64,000 bases of DNA from Patescibacteria group bacterium (GTDB lineage: Bacteria; Patescibacteriota; Saccharimonadia; Saccharimonadales; UBA4665): NCBI GenBank assembly GCA_030272735.1, contig JARXKL010000001.1:1-64000 (forward strand), given 5' to 3'. Of this stretch, positions 21,959 through 30,108 are shown piece by piece (position 1 is the stretch's first letter; each line of letters begins with the position of its first letter). The position numbers and the translations under genes were made by a program. The notes beneath the pieces are model-generated. The model ran no database searches, had not been told where the DNA came from, and was given only the letters and a program-made list of their open reading frames with translations.

Positions 21959-21997
21959 AACAGAAAAGCACCCCACTGCGGGTGCTTTTCTGTTTGG
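21956..21997 (+). terminator. tRNA-Leu terminator, stem starting at the encoded CCA
   Basis: 21956-21973 pairs perfectly with 21980-21997 (18 bp, 6-nt loop). As at tRNA-Glu, the first three paired bases are the tRNA's CCA, and the right arm ends in TGG. Confidence 0.8.
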
Positions 21998-22000
21998 TTT

Positions 22001-22154
22001 GCTGGGACTCGAACCCCAGAGAGCAAACACAGTTTGCGGAGGGGGTTCGTGAAGCGAGGACACGCGCAGAACCGAGTGTACGCTAAAGTGTACTCTCGGT
22101 TAGAGCATGCCGGAGCGGAAAAGGCCGCAGGCCGCTAGTCCCCCCTCGCCCACC
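22001..22154 (+). repeat. tRNA-Leu downstream unit: inverted and direct copies of the tRNA 3' half
   Basis: 22004-22017 is an inverted copy of the T-arm 21932-21945 (13 of 14 identical). GGGGGTTC 22041-22048 repeats the T-arm 5' half directly. The core CGAGGACACGCGCAG is at 22055-22069. AACCGAG/CTCGGTT 22070-22101 forms a hairpin. AGTCCCCCCTCGCCCACC at 22137-22154 is an exact 18-nt copy of the tRNA end (21940-21957). The unit thus looks like a second tRNA 3' half interrupted in the T-loop. Confidence 0.75.
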
Positions 22155-22242
22155 TTTCAAACATGTCTTTTCACTAATATCCAAAATCGTATGCGCGCAT
22201 ACGATTTACGGATCTTTGCATAAGTGATGATGAAAAATCTAG

Positions 22243-23034
22243 CTAGTTGGCTATGAGCGAAGTAGTGAGCGCCTCGAAAGTTTTTGCAGGGTGTTGCAGC
22301 CACCAAACTGCTGCGTGACTAGCGGTTTTGAGTCGCCACACTAGAGGTTGCTCGGGCACGGGCGTGGTACTGATTCGACCATCAAACGCTACTAAGATAG
22401 TTGTATGAAATCGTGTGATAATCGCTAAATTGTATCGTGTAGTGAATTCGTGGAGGGCATCGATGAGCCGCAATAAATCCATATCGGTTGTAAACGCGCG
22501 TGTATACCGTGCGCCAACAGCTAATTTTTGCAGTTGAGCAAAACTCAAAACTAAGAGAGTATTCTCGCGTACCATGAGCGGTCCAGGCGCCGACAGTATA
22601 TAATCTGCTGCATCTTTAGTAAAAGTTAATTGTCCACGATATTTTTCGGTAAAATGTTCAATTAAAATGGCAGTCTCACTATTTCGCGCGAGATCGCCAG
22701 CGAGCAATACCCCATCTGACCATGAGGCCATATCTATAAACTCGGCGAGAGCTTTTTGGCTAAAGCTTCCACTTGGAGTGCTGGCAGCGTACTCTCCAGC
22801 TTCAAATACGCGGCCTACTGTCTTTTGCAAACTGTCGGGCAGCAAAACCCGGGCAGTACCAATCCCAGCTTTAATGGCTTCAGAGTAGGCCTCGCCCGCC
22901 GCGGCAAAGCCATGTACATTTCCACCCACTAGTAAGAGTTTGCCGGCGTGTCGCTTATTTTCTGGCCGACTCCAAAGCATGTCTGCATACAGTGGTTTGT
23001 CGGGCTTTTGCCTGAGCCAGAACAGATTATCCAT
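22243..23034 (-). CDS. divergent NAD(P)H-hydrate dehydratase / carbohydrate-kinase-like protein
   Basis: The N-terminal region reads His-Ala-Gly-Lys-Leu-Leu-Leu-Val-Gly-Gly-Asn, then Gly-Ala-like helix and Gly-Ile-Gly-Thr-Ala-Arg-Val-Leu-Leu-Pro. This resembles the start of the YjeF C-terminal (NnrD, ribokinase-like) family that repairs hydrated NAD(P)H. The family's late nucleotide-site motif (Gly-Thr-Gly-Asp-Val-Leu-Ala-Gly) is not visible, so it may be a non-catalytic or re-purposed member. It overlaps the Nudix gene by 8 bp; with xthA the three form an operon themed on damage repair. Confidence 0.55.
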   Translation of the reverse strand: MDNLFWLRQKPDKPLYADMLWSRPENKRHAGKLLLVGGNVHGFAAAGEAYSEAIKAGIGTARVLLPDSLQKTVGRVFEAGEYAASTPSGSFSQKALAEFIDMASWSDGVLLAGDLARNSETAILIEHFTEKYRGQLTFTKDAADYILSAPGPLMVRENTLLVLSFAQLQKLAVGARYTRAFTTDMDLLRLIDALHEFTTRYNLAIITRFHTTILVAFDGRISTTPVPEQPLVWRLKTASHAAVWWLQHPAKTFEALTTSLIAN

Positions 23035-23503
23035 CTAGGTCGCCTTGTTCTACTTCCCGGATGTTACTGTCGATGAGATTGAGTCCGGTAAACCAGAACG
23101 ATGTGCGGAGTAATTTCCCCTCGAGGACTAAAGGCAGCCAGTAAATATCATCTGCCCACATACGTTCGTAGGGTATCGAATTTGTCGGAAACCATTCCGG
23201 GGCCATTTCTTCGGTTTCGGCTGGGTCGCCGTCCCACTCGTAAGACAAAAAAGTGTGCACGACCATAACCTTGTCGTTATCTGTAAATACAAAATCATGA
23301 ACCGCAACTTTTCGATGAGTTACTGGCGTCACGCCGATCTCTTCTTGGCACTCGCGTATCATGGCTTGTTCAACTGTTTCGCCCATGTCAATTTTACCGC
23401 CAACACCGTTTAAAAATCCTTCGCCAAACCCGCGCTTTTTGCGCGCCAAAAGTATCTCGCTGCCGCGGAGTAAGAATAAGAGTGTGCAGTGTTGTGGTTT
23501 CAC
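23027..23503 (-). CDS. Nudix hydrolase, MTH1/8-oxo-dGTPase-like
   Basis: The Nudix box spans about 35-57 (Gly-Gly-Lys-Ile-Asp-Met-Gly-Glu-Thr ... Arg-Glu-Cys-Gln-Glu-Glu-Ile-Gly). Surrounding features resemble MTH1: Arg-Lys-Lys-Arg-Gly-Phe-Gly-Glu-Gly before the box, and Pro-Glu-Trp-Phe, Ile-Pro-Tyr-Glu-Arg-Met-Trp-Ala-Asp-Asp near the end, where MTH1 binds oxidised purines. It probably removes oxidised nucleotides. It overlaps xthA by 4 bp (ATGA), consistent with an oxidative DNA damage operon. Confidence 0.88.
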   Translation of the reverse strand: MKPQHCTLLFLLRGSEILLARKKRGFGEGFLNGVGGKIDMGETVEQAMIRECQEEIGVTPVTHRKVAVHDFVFTDNDKVMVVHTFLSYEWDGDPAETEEMAPEWFPTNSIPYERMWADDIYWLPLVLEGKLLRTSFWFTGLNLIDSNIREVEQGDLDG

Positions 23504-24300
23504 AAGTCCAGTGTAACAGATACGGGACAGTGGTCAGAGCCAAGGACATTGGCGTGAACCGCTGCATCCTTAACTGAATCTTTTAAGGTAGTGGAAACTA
23601 AAAAGTAATCGATGCGCCATCCGACATTGCGCTCTCGGGCTTTTGCGAAGTACGACCACCAGGTGTAAAAGCCATTACCCTGTTTGAAAAGACGTAACGT
23701 ATCAATAAAACCGGAGTTTACAAAATTCTGGAAACCGTTTCGTTCTTCTTCAGTAAAGCCTTTTTTGCCGCGGTTCGGCTTCGGGTTGGCAAGGTCGTCT
23801 TCGGTGTGGGCGACGTTTAAGTCGCCGCAAAAAACTACTGGCTTAGTTTGTTCGAGATGTTTGCAATACGCTAAGAAGGCAGGATCCCAGGTTTTATGGC
23901 GCAGTGGTATTCGGCTTAAATCGTCTTTAGCGTTAGGCGTATAAACAGTAACTAACCAAAACTTCTCATATTCGGCAGCGATTACCCTGCCCTCCTGGTT
24001 CGGGTCACCGTACGCGTCGCCTTGGAGATTGAAGGCCTCAATAATATTCTGAGGGAAACCATTCAGGACTTGGAGTGGCGGTTTTTTGCTCAAAATGGCG
24101 GTGCCACTATACCCTGGTTTAACGGCAGAATAGTAAAAAGCATTGTAGCCATCGGTGTTTATGTCGATTTGCTCGGGCTTAGCTTTCGTTTCTTGGAGGC
24201 AAACAATATCGGGTTTTTCGGCGGCAATAAACGGATCCCAGAGCCCTTTTTTTTGGACAGCGCGGATTCCATTAACGTTCCACGAGTAAAGTTTTATCAT
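23500..24300 (-). CDS. xthA: exodeoxyribonuclease III / AP endonuclease
   Basis: A 266-residue EEP-fold nuclease. Trp-Asn-Val-Asn-Gly-Ile-Arg (7-13), Gln-Glu-Thr-Lys (Glu37, metal ligand), Gly-Asp-Leu-Asn-Val-Ala-His and Gly-Ser-Asp-His-Cys-Pro near the end make up the standard active site. Arg-Ile-Asp-Tyr-Phe also fits ExoIII. It cuts DNA 5' to abasic sites in base excision repair. First gene of the xthA-nudix-NnrD-like operon. Confidence 0.95.
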   Translation of the reverse strand: MIKLYSWNVNGIRAVQKKGLWDPFIAAEKPDIVCLQETKAKPEQIDINTDGYNAFYYSAVKPGYSGTAILSKKPPLQVLNGFPQNIIEAFNLQGDAYGDPNQEGRVIAAEYEKFWLVTVYTPNAKDDLSRIPLRHKTWDPAFLAYCKHLEQTKPVVFCGDLNVAHTEDDLANPKPNRGKKGFTEEERNGFQNFVNSGFIDTLRLFKQGNGFYTWWSYFAKARERNVGWRIDYFLVSTTLKDSVKDAAVHANVLGSDHCPVSVTLDL

Positions 24301-24330
24301 GAGGCAAGTATAGCCTTGCCGGTATAATTT

Positions 24331-24339
24331 TGCTAGAAT
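24331..24339 (+). promoter_or_regulatory. extended -10 promoter of pyrH
   Basis: TGCTAGAAT, an extended -10, with 10 nt between it and the pyrH ATG at 24350. An upstream TATAAT at 24323-24328 is an alternative. Either gives a very short leader without a ribosome binding site. Confidence 0.5.
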
Positions 24340-24349
24340 ACACCTTTAG

Positions 24350-25066
24350 ATGGCTTCTCAATCTTATAAAAGAATATTGCTCAAACTTTCCGGCGAGCAA
24401 CTTGCAGGAAAATATGAATTTGGTGTTGATCCTGAAATTGCTGCCTTTCTAGCAGCCGAAGTTAAAAAAGTTATCGATACTGGATGCCAAGTTGTCATGA
24501 TTGTTGGCGGGGGCAATATGGTCCGTGGCGCAGAGATAGCTGGCCATGGTATTCGCAGAGTTACCGGCGACCAAATGGGTATGTTGAGCGGGCTTATTAA
24601 CTGTATGGCCATGACAGACATTTTTGAATCTCAAGGCGTTCCAACCCGTTGTTTAAGCAATATTTTCGCCCAACAAATTGCCGAGTCTTATTCATATCGA
24701 TTAGCTGAGAAGCATTTAGAAAAAGGACGCGTCGTAATTATTGCAGGAGGAACCTCGCGACCGTATGTTACCCACGATACGGCTGGTGTAAGTTTTGCAT
24801 TAGAACTCGATTGCGAAGTTGTATTGAAGGCCACTAAATTTGACGGTGTATACACAAAAGATCCAGCACAGTTCACTGACGCCACAAAGCTCGACGCCGT
24901 GTCATTTCAAGATGCTCTGAGTGATAACGCCATTAAAGTTATGGATAAAGCAGCACTTGGCTTGGCAATGGAACAGCACCAAACCATAGTGGTCTTTGAT
25001 GCGATGAAACCCGATAATCTCTTCAAAATTGCTAGTGGCGAAGCTGTTGGCACTAAGATTTCCTAA
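24350..25066 (+). CDS. pyrH: UMP kinase
   Basis: The 238-residue amino-acid-kinase-fold protein opens Lys-Arg-Ile-Leu-Leu-Lys-Leu-Ser-Gly-Glu. Val-Gly-Gly-Gly-Asn, Arg-Val-Thr-Gly-Asp-Gln-Met-Gly-Met-Leu, Gly-Gly-Thr-Ser and Ala-Thr-Lys-Phe-Asp-Gly-Val-Tyr-Thr-Lys-Asp-Pro are all PyrH signatures. It converts UMP to UDP. Full usual length. It stands divergent from xthA and overlaps the convergent Clp gene end by 4 bp. Confidence 0.97.
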   Translation: MASQSYKRILLKLSGEQLAGKYEFGVDPEIAAFLAAEVKKVIDTGCQVVMIVGGGNMVRGAEIAGHGIRRVTGDQMGMLSGLINCMAMTDIFESQGVPTRCLSNIFAQQIAESYSYRLAEKHLEKGRVVIIAGGTSRPYVTHDTAGVSFALELDCEVVLKATKFDGVYTKDPAQFTDATKLDAVSFQDALSDNAIKVMDKAALGLAMEQHQTIVVFDAMKPDNLFKIASGEAVGTKIS

Positions 25067-27426
25067 GTAGGTAAGTCTGGTGCGTCGAGAACGACATGGT
25101 CGCCCGGTCGGGTCTCGCCGCGGAGTATTTTTTGGGCAATAGTGTCTTCGACGGCACGTTGCAAGGCTCGGCGCATTGGGCGGGCACCTAAACGAGGATC
25201 GTTGCCCTGTTCTACAATGCTCGCTATAGCGGCATCGGTCAGTTCAACGCTAATATTCTGATTAGTGAGCGTGACATTAACTTCTTGGAGCATAAGTTTT
25301 ACTACCTGTGCGAGTTCATCGACAGTTAACGGACGGAATAACACCATTTCATCGAAACGGTTTAGTAGTTCAGGTTTGAACTGTCCGCTTGTAATAAGCT
25401 GGTCGCTGAGCTCACCCGCGAAACTGTCGAGGCTTGCGCCCTGACTAACACGCTCGCGAATAGTCTGTGACCCGGCATTGCTTGTGGCGATAATTACGCA
25501 ATCTTTGAAAGAAGCTGCCCGGCCGGAACTATCTGTTAACTGCCCTTCATCGAGCATTTGCAACAATAAATTTAGCACATTAGGGTGAGCTTTTTCAATT
25601 TCATCGAGTAATACTACACTGAACGGTTGCCGGCGAACGGCTAACAGTAAGCTGGCATCGTTTTCGCCGGCAGATAACAATCGCTGGACATCATCTGGTT
25701 GCTGATATTCGCTCATATCTAGACGAATCATGGAGCTTTCTGCGCCAAAATAGGTGGCAGCGATAGCCTTAGCGAGCTCAGTTTTACCAACTCCTGTAGG
25801 GCCCAGGAATAGAAAACTGCCAATCGGACGACGTGGATTAGTAACGCCGGCGCGTGCGCGGCGCAGTGCATTGGCAACCACACTGACGGCATGCGACTGG
25901 TTGATCATGCGCTGGTGAATCATATCTTCGAGATGCAGTAAGGCGTCAGCTTCTTGCGGCGCTGCAGAACTTACTTTTATTCCGCGGGTTTGTTCAACCG
26001 CTTGTTGAACGCTCAAAGCGCTTACAACAGAACTATTTGCATGGCTTACTGACTGCTCCAAAAGTTTAATAGCTTTGCCGGGATAGGCTTCGTCTTGTTC
26101 GTAGCGTCCGCTCAAGCGATAGGCTTCATGCAGTGCCTCGTAGGCTATGAGTACTTTGCTGCGGTTCTCAAAGGTCACCGCGCTATCTTCTAGTGAACGC
26201 ATCACTGTTGCCTCTGATGGTTCTTGTAATATGACTGGCGTGAGTAAGCTGGCCAAACTGGGGTTTTGGCCGCGCAGTCGCTGGAAATCGCTCGGTGACA
26301 GCGCTAGAATAATCGGTACCGCTCGAGACTGGATAATTGAAAGTAGTATGTGTGAAGCGTCAAAAGCCCCCGCACCATCGCTGAAAAACAACTGCGCATC
26401 GTCGAAGAATAATAGTATGTGTCCAGCATACGAAGCTTCATTGGTAATGCGGATCATAATGTCCTCAAGATCACGCGGAGCGCGCGCATTTGAGGTGACA
26501 TCGGTGGCATTGATGCTGACTACTTGGTGATAAGCCAGAGCCTCGCCGGTATTGCCTTCTATGAGACGGCGAGCCAAAGCATAGACCGTCGTGCTTTTAC
26601 CGATGCCGTCGGGTCCGATTAGTGCTACTGCACTGGCACGGTTATTAAATACCGCTTCAACAGCTCGGACCCCTTCTGAATCTGTAGCCGAACCAAAACG
26701 TGCGTTGTGTTTCATAATAGCCTGGCTTATATTCTGGCCCATGCGATCGAGCAGTGGTGTATAGCCAAAGGCCCAGTCACGGCCTATCCCACCGAAGTTC
26801 TGTTTGGCTTTGTGATTCTCTGCTAGGTCATGTGCTAACCAAAGTGCAACTTCTTCAATATCTTGCGGCTGCGATTTCATGTTAACTAACTGCCGACCAA
26901 TCGACTGCGATTGCATCAGTAGACCCGCGGATAAATGAATCGGTTCGATGTTTCGACTGCCTGACTTTGTAGCTAAGTCGGCAGCTATCTGGAGCGCCTC
27001 ATCAAGATCGTTCGAATCAGCACGTAAAGCTTCGACTATAAGTTGCTTATTGAGCAGCAAGTGGTTAGCTAAAAAATTACTATGCCAGTGATGTTGCAGC
27101 GCGAGCCAGATCCCATGAGGAGTTTGTTCGGTGCTCGGCTGTAGTAGTGACAGTGCCTCATACGATAAATGATCGGTAAAAGTATCTCCATGTACGGGCA
27201 ATACTGAAAGATGTCTTTTCCACCAAAGCGCTGGCAGTATCAACGCCAGGCCAAGTGATGCCAGCGGGAAACCCAATTTTTTCATACCTAATACGCAGAG
27301 TGTTACTGCGGTTGCTAAAGACAGCCCCGCGAAAACAATCAGTAAACGATAGCCTGTGGCACCAATCCGAGCACCTAGTCGGGCTTCTCTGGCTCTTTTA
27401 CTGTCGAGGTTTAAGGGCGCACTCAT
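25063..27426 (-). CDS. membrane-anchored Clp-family AAA+ ATPase
   Basis: Two transmembrane helices (about 26-47 and 51-69) precede a Clp_N-like helical region and two AAA+ modules. The first has Gly-Pro-Asp-Gly-Ile-Gly-Lys-Ser-Thr and a degenerate Walker B (Leu-Phe-Phe-Asp-Asp-Ala). The second is canonical, with Gly-Pro-Thr-Gly-Val-Gly-Lys-Thr and Val-Val-Leu-Leu-Asp-Glu-Ile-Glu-Lys-Ala-His, plus the ClpB/ClpA C-terminal domain. Ordinary Clp ATPases are soluble, so membrane anchoring implies unfolding at the inner membrane. No clear ClpP-docking Ile-Gly-Phe/Leu loop was seen. The gene overlaps the upstream small membrane protein by 4 bp. Confidence 0.88.
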   Translation of the reverse strand: MSAPLNLDSKRAREARLGARIGATGYRLLIVFAGLSLATAVTLCVLGMKKLGFPLASLGLALILPALWWKRHLSVLPVHGDTFTDHLSYEALSLLQPSTEQTPHGIWLALQHHWHSNFLANHLLLNKQLIVEALRADSNDLDEALQIAADLATKSGSRNIEPIHLSAGLLMQSQSIGRQLVNMKSQPQDIEEVALWLAHDLAENHKAKQNFGGIGRDWAFGYTPLLDRMGQNISQAIMKHNARFGSATDSEGVRAVEAVFNNRASAVALIGPDGIGKSTTVYALARRLIEGNTGEALAYHQVVSINATDVTSNARAPRDLEDIMIRITNEASYAGHILLFFDDAQLFFSDGAGAFDASHILLSIIQSRAVPIILALSPSDFQRLRGQNPSLASLLTPVILQEPSEATVMRSLEDSAVTFENRSKVLIAYEALHEAYRLSGRYEQDEAYPGKAIKLLEQSVSHANSSVVSALSVQQAVEQTRGIKVSSAAPQEADALLHLEDMIHQRMINQSHAVSVVANALRRARAGVTNPRRPIGSFLFLGPTGVGKTELAKAIAATYFGAESSMIRLDMSEYQQPDDVQRLLSAGENDASLLLAVRRQPFSVVLLDEIEKAHPNVLNLLLQMLDEGQLTDSSGRAASFKDCVIIATSNAGSQTIRERVSQGASLDSFAGELSDQLITSGQFKPELLNRFDEMVLFRPLTVDELAQVVKLMLQEVNVTLTNQNISVELTDAAIASIVEQGNDPRLGARPMRRALQRAVEDTIAQKILRGETRPGDHVVLDAPDLPT

Positions 27427-27785
27427 ATAAAAAATCCGGCAATTAGTAGTACTGGTACTGCGAGAGGGAGTAGAGGCCAGAGAACTATCTCAATGACAGT
27501 GAGAACTACAGTTAGCACTATGGCAATTGCTGCCGCAATAAGCACCGAAATTCTTATAACAAAGCCAATGATACGACTAAACAGATTGTCACCCCAAGCC
27601 CGCACCTTATCTTGGAAGCTTGCGCCTGGATAGGAAATAATTTTGCGCCACGGAGCGAAAAGTGTTCGCGAGAGCTGATTAACGGAGAAACTCGACTGTA
27701 TAGATCGCAACCGACCTTTAATACTGTGTGCAACCTGCATCCAGCCTTGGCCGTACCACCAAGAGAAAAAAGAAAGCACAAGCAT
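27423..27785 (-). CDS. small membrane protein co-transcribed with the anchored Clp ATPase, 120 aa
   Basis: The reading frame extends upstream through tRNA-Ser, so the real start is the ATG at 27785, 16 nt after the tRNA. The protein has an amphipathic, Trp/Arg-rich N-terminal half and two close hydrophobic helices (about 72-97 and 99-119). Its stop overlaps the Clp ATPase start by 4 bp (ATGA), the tightest kind of coupling. I do not recognise the family. A membrane adaptor or partner for the Clp ATPase is the natural guess from position only. Confidence 0.72.
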   Translation of the reverse strand: MLVLSFFSWWYGQGWMQVAHSIKGRLRSIQSSFSVNQLSRTLFAPWRKIISYPGASFQDKVRAWGDNLFSRIIGFVIRISVLIAAAIAIVLTVVLTVIEIVLWPLLPLAVPVLLIAGFFI

Positions 27786-27800
27786 GGCATTATTGTAGCA

Positions 27801-27890
27801 TGGCGGAGAGAGAGGGATTCGAACCCTCGATAACCTTGCGGCTATACACACTTTCCAGGCGTGCTCCTTCGACCACTCGGACACCTCTCC
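27801..27890 (-). tRNA. tRNA-Ser (GGA)
   Basis: A 90-nt class II tRNA on the minus strand: acceptor GGAGAGG/TCTCTCC, anticodon loop CTGGAAA with GGA, a long variable arm (TATAGCCGCAAGGTTA), T-loop TTCGAAT, discriminator G and encoded CCA (27801-27803). TATAAT on the minus strand at 27903-27908 is the likely -10. Unlike the other three tRNAs it has no downstream terminator/copy unit. Confidence 0.95.
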
Positions 27891-27994
27891 ATGCTGAAAG
27901 CTATTATACAGGTTCAGAATTTAACTTCTTAGCAATTATTACTACATTAGTACCTTGCAGATCTGGCAAATAAGGGGTTACACTATACGCAAGA

Positions 27995-28876
27995 ATGGCA
28001 TTAATAGAACTCCAAGACGTCAGTAAACTGTACGGCTTCGGCGACGCTACTACCCTAGCGCTCGATGAGGTCAATTTAAGCATTGATAAGGGTGAATTTG
28101 TGGCAGTAATGGGTCCTAGCGGCTGCGGCAAAAGTACGCTAATGAATCTTATTGGGCTTCTTGACCGCCCCAGCCACGGTACTTTTCGGCTGGACAACAA
28201 GAAAGTTTCACAATTGCGACCTAATCAAGCAGCAAAGATACGACGCGATACTGTCGGTTTCATTTTTCAATCCTTCAACTTACTGCCTCGTCTAACCGTA
28301 TTAGAAAACGTGTCACTTCCCTTGGTATACAAAGGCATGTCGGAGCGCAAACGCCTTAAGCACGCCAGTGAAATGCTCGACCGCGTAGGCATACAGTCGA
28401 GAGAATATTTTCTGCCTTCGCAACTCAGCGGCGGACAGGCTCAATGTGCGGCTATTGCACGCGCTCTGGTAAACGGGCCAAAACTAATTATTGCTGATGA
28501 ACCAACGGGTAATTTGGATAGTGAAAGCTCACGTTTGGTCATGGAACTGTTATCAGATATTCATAAAATGGGTAATACCATATTGTTTGTTACACATAAT
28601 CCCGAGCTAACCCGCTATGCCACACGCGTTGTATATATGCATGACGGCACCATTATCCACGATGAACAAACTGCTATTGGCAGCGTAGCTACAACCGCGC
28701 GCAAGGTACTCTACACACTGCCGACTACCAAAGAGGAGGATGATCTCGCCGGGGTATCAACCCTTATGAAAGCACTACCGAGCAAGAATACTTCGCGCAA
28801 AAAAGGACGCACTGCGGTGTCGAAGCCTAAAAAGAATAAGCGCACTGCCGTATCCCCGCGAAAGAAGAAATCGTAA
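27995..28876 (+). CDS. MacB/LolD-type ABC transporter ATP-binding protein
   Basis: Walker A Gly-Pro-Ser-Gly-Cys-Gly-Lys-Ser-Thr, Q-loop Phe-Gln-Ser-Phe-Asn-Leu-Leu, signature Leu-Ser-Gly-Gly-Gln-Ala-Gln-Cys and Walker B Leu-Ile-Ile-Ala-Asp-Glu-Pro-Thr-Gly-Asn-Leu-Asp are present. The signature's tail is usually Gln-Gln-Arg-Val, so Ala-Gln-Cys-Ala is a departure. About 55 C-terminal residues form a Lys/Arg-rich tail beyond the usual end. The stop overlaps the permease ATG (TAATG). The ATG lies about 10 nt after TACACT, so the leader is probably very short. Confidence 0.92.
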   Translation: MALIELQDVSKLYGFGDATTLALDEVNLSIDKGEFVAVMGPSGCGKSTLMNLIGLLDRPSHGTFRLDNKKVSQLRPNQAAKIRRDTVGFIFQSFNLLPRLTVLENVSLPLVYKGMSERKRLKHASEMLDRVGIQSREYFLPSQLSGGQAQCAAIARALVNGPKLIIADEPTGNLDSESSRLVMELLSDIHKMGNTILFVTHNPELTRYATRVVYMHDGTIIHDEQTAIGSVATTARKVLYTLPTTKEEDDLAGVSTLMKALPSKNTSRKKGRTAVSKPKKNKRTAVSPRKKKS

Positions 28877-30108
28877 TGGCAATTTCTAAGGGGCATATTC
28901 GCGCCGGAGTAACGGCAGTAAGAAGCGCCAAATTGCGCAGCTTCTGGACGATGCTCGGTGTTATTATCGGAGTCACTTCTGTTATTACGGTGGTAGCAAT
29001 CGGCCAAGGAATCAAGCAACAAATTGGTGGACAAATACATAAGCTCGGCAACGACCTGATAACTATTCGTCCAGCACAACTGCATGGCAGCACTGGGGTA
29101 AAAAACAACGGTGTAAATGTGCTTTCAGGGCTTAATGTAACGGGCGCACTCACGAAAAAAGATATTATGAGCGTTGCCCAAACGCCAGGTGTATCCGCCA
29201 GCGCACCGCTAACGATAACCACTGGAGCGGTAAAAAGCGATGTAGAAACCTATGATAAAGGCTTTGTAATCGGAACTTCAGCATCATTAGCTAGCCTGTT
29301 AAACCAAAATATTGAATATGGCTCATTCTTAACTGAGGATGACATGGGTACCGATGCTGCAGTTTTAGGTGCCGGCGCTGCCGAAGATTTATTCGACGAA
29401 AACGTTCCACTCGGTCGCTCATTCACCTTCCATGGACATGAGTTTGTAGTTCGAGGCATATTTAACAGATTTAACACAACTCCGTTAAGCGAACAAGCAG
29501 ACTTCAATAAAGCCATTTTTATTCCCAATGATGTCGCCCAAAGCCTCAGTAATAATACTGCTCCTACGTACGAAATTTTAGCACGACCAAAAGACAAGAA
29601 ACAGACTGCCAAAATCGCAGCTGTAATACAAGGAACATTAAGCAAAAATCATGGAGGTCAGGATAACTTTGAAGTTTTGCAGGGTAACCAGAATTTGCAG
29701 TCGAGTGACGGTATCCTGGATCTCTTGACCCGTCTTATCGCAGGCGTTGCAGCAATTTCACTCTTGGTAGGAGGGATTGGTATTATGAATGTTATGTTGG
29801 TATCCGTCGCAGAACGTACTCACGAAATAGGCATACGGAAAGCTATTGGCGCGACTGACCGCCAAATTCTAAGTCAATTCATGATTGAAGCAACCGTGCT
29901 CAGTTTAACCGGTGGCATTATTGGCATTATCTTGTCGCTCATAATAGATCTTGTGCTGCGCTTGACGACTAACCTTCAGCCAGTGATTAGCTGGCAAGTT
30001 GCGCTGCTAGCAACTGGCGTGTCTCTGCTTGTGGGTGTAATATTCGGAACGGTTCCAGCACTTAAGGCTGCGCGTAAAGATCCGATTGACGCACTTCGTT
30101 CTCAGTAG
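28876..30108 (+). CDS. MacB-like ABC transporter permease
   Basis: The 410-residue protein has the type VII exporter layout: one N-terminal transmembrane helix (Met-Leu-Gly-Val-Ile-Ile-Gly-Val-Thr-Ser), a large periplasmic MacB_PCD domain, and a C-terminal FtsX domain with three helices. Glu-Arg-Thr-His-Glu-Ile-Gly-Ile-Arg-Lys-Ala-Ile-Gly-Ala is the coupling helix. These systems move peptides, lipoproteins or antibiotics by mechanotransmission. No outer-membrane or adaptor partner lies nearby, as expected for a single-membrane cell. It ends in a 7-bp convergent overlap with the Nramp gene. Confidence 0.92.
   Translation: MAISKGHIRAGVTAVRSAKLRSFWTMLGVIIGVTSVITVVAIGQGIKQQIGGQIHKLGNDLITIRPAQLHGSTGVKNNGVNVLSGLNVTGALTKKDIMSVAQTPGVSASAPLTITTGAVKSDVETYDKGFVIGTSASLASLLNQNIEYGSFLTEDDMGTDAAVLGAGAAEDLFDENVPLGRSFTFHGHEFVVRGIFNRFNTTPLSEQADFNKAIFIPNDVAQSLSNNTAPTYEILARPKDKKQTAKIAAVIQGTLSKNHGGQDNFEVLQGNQNLQSSDGILDLLTRLIAGVAAISLLVGGIGIMNVMLVSVAERTHEIGIRKAIGATDRQILSQFMIEATVLSLTGGIIGIILSLIIDLVLRLTTNLQPVISWQVALLATGVSLLVGVIFGTVPALKAARKDPIDALRSQ

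Noticed and set aside
22001-22025. T-arm-like sequence on the minus strand read as a second tRNA gene
   Set aside because: Only the T-arm and a short stem are present; no anticodon arm or D-arm could be folded, so I treat it as part of the tRNA-Leu unit.
21878-22138. 86-aa plus-strand ORF over tRNA-Leu and its downstream unit
   Set aside because: It runs through the tRNA, the terminator and the repeat unit; the frame is open only because the sequence is GC-rich and repetitive.
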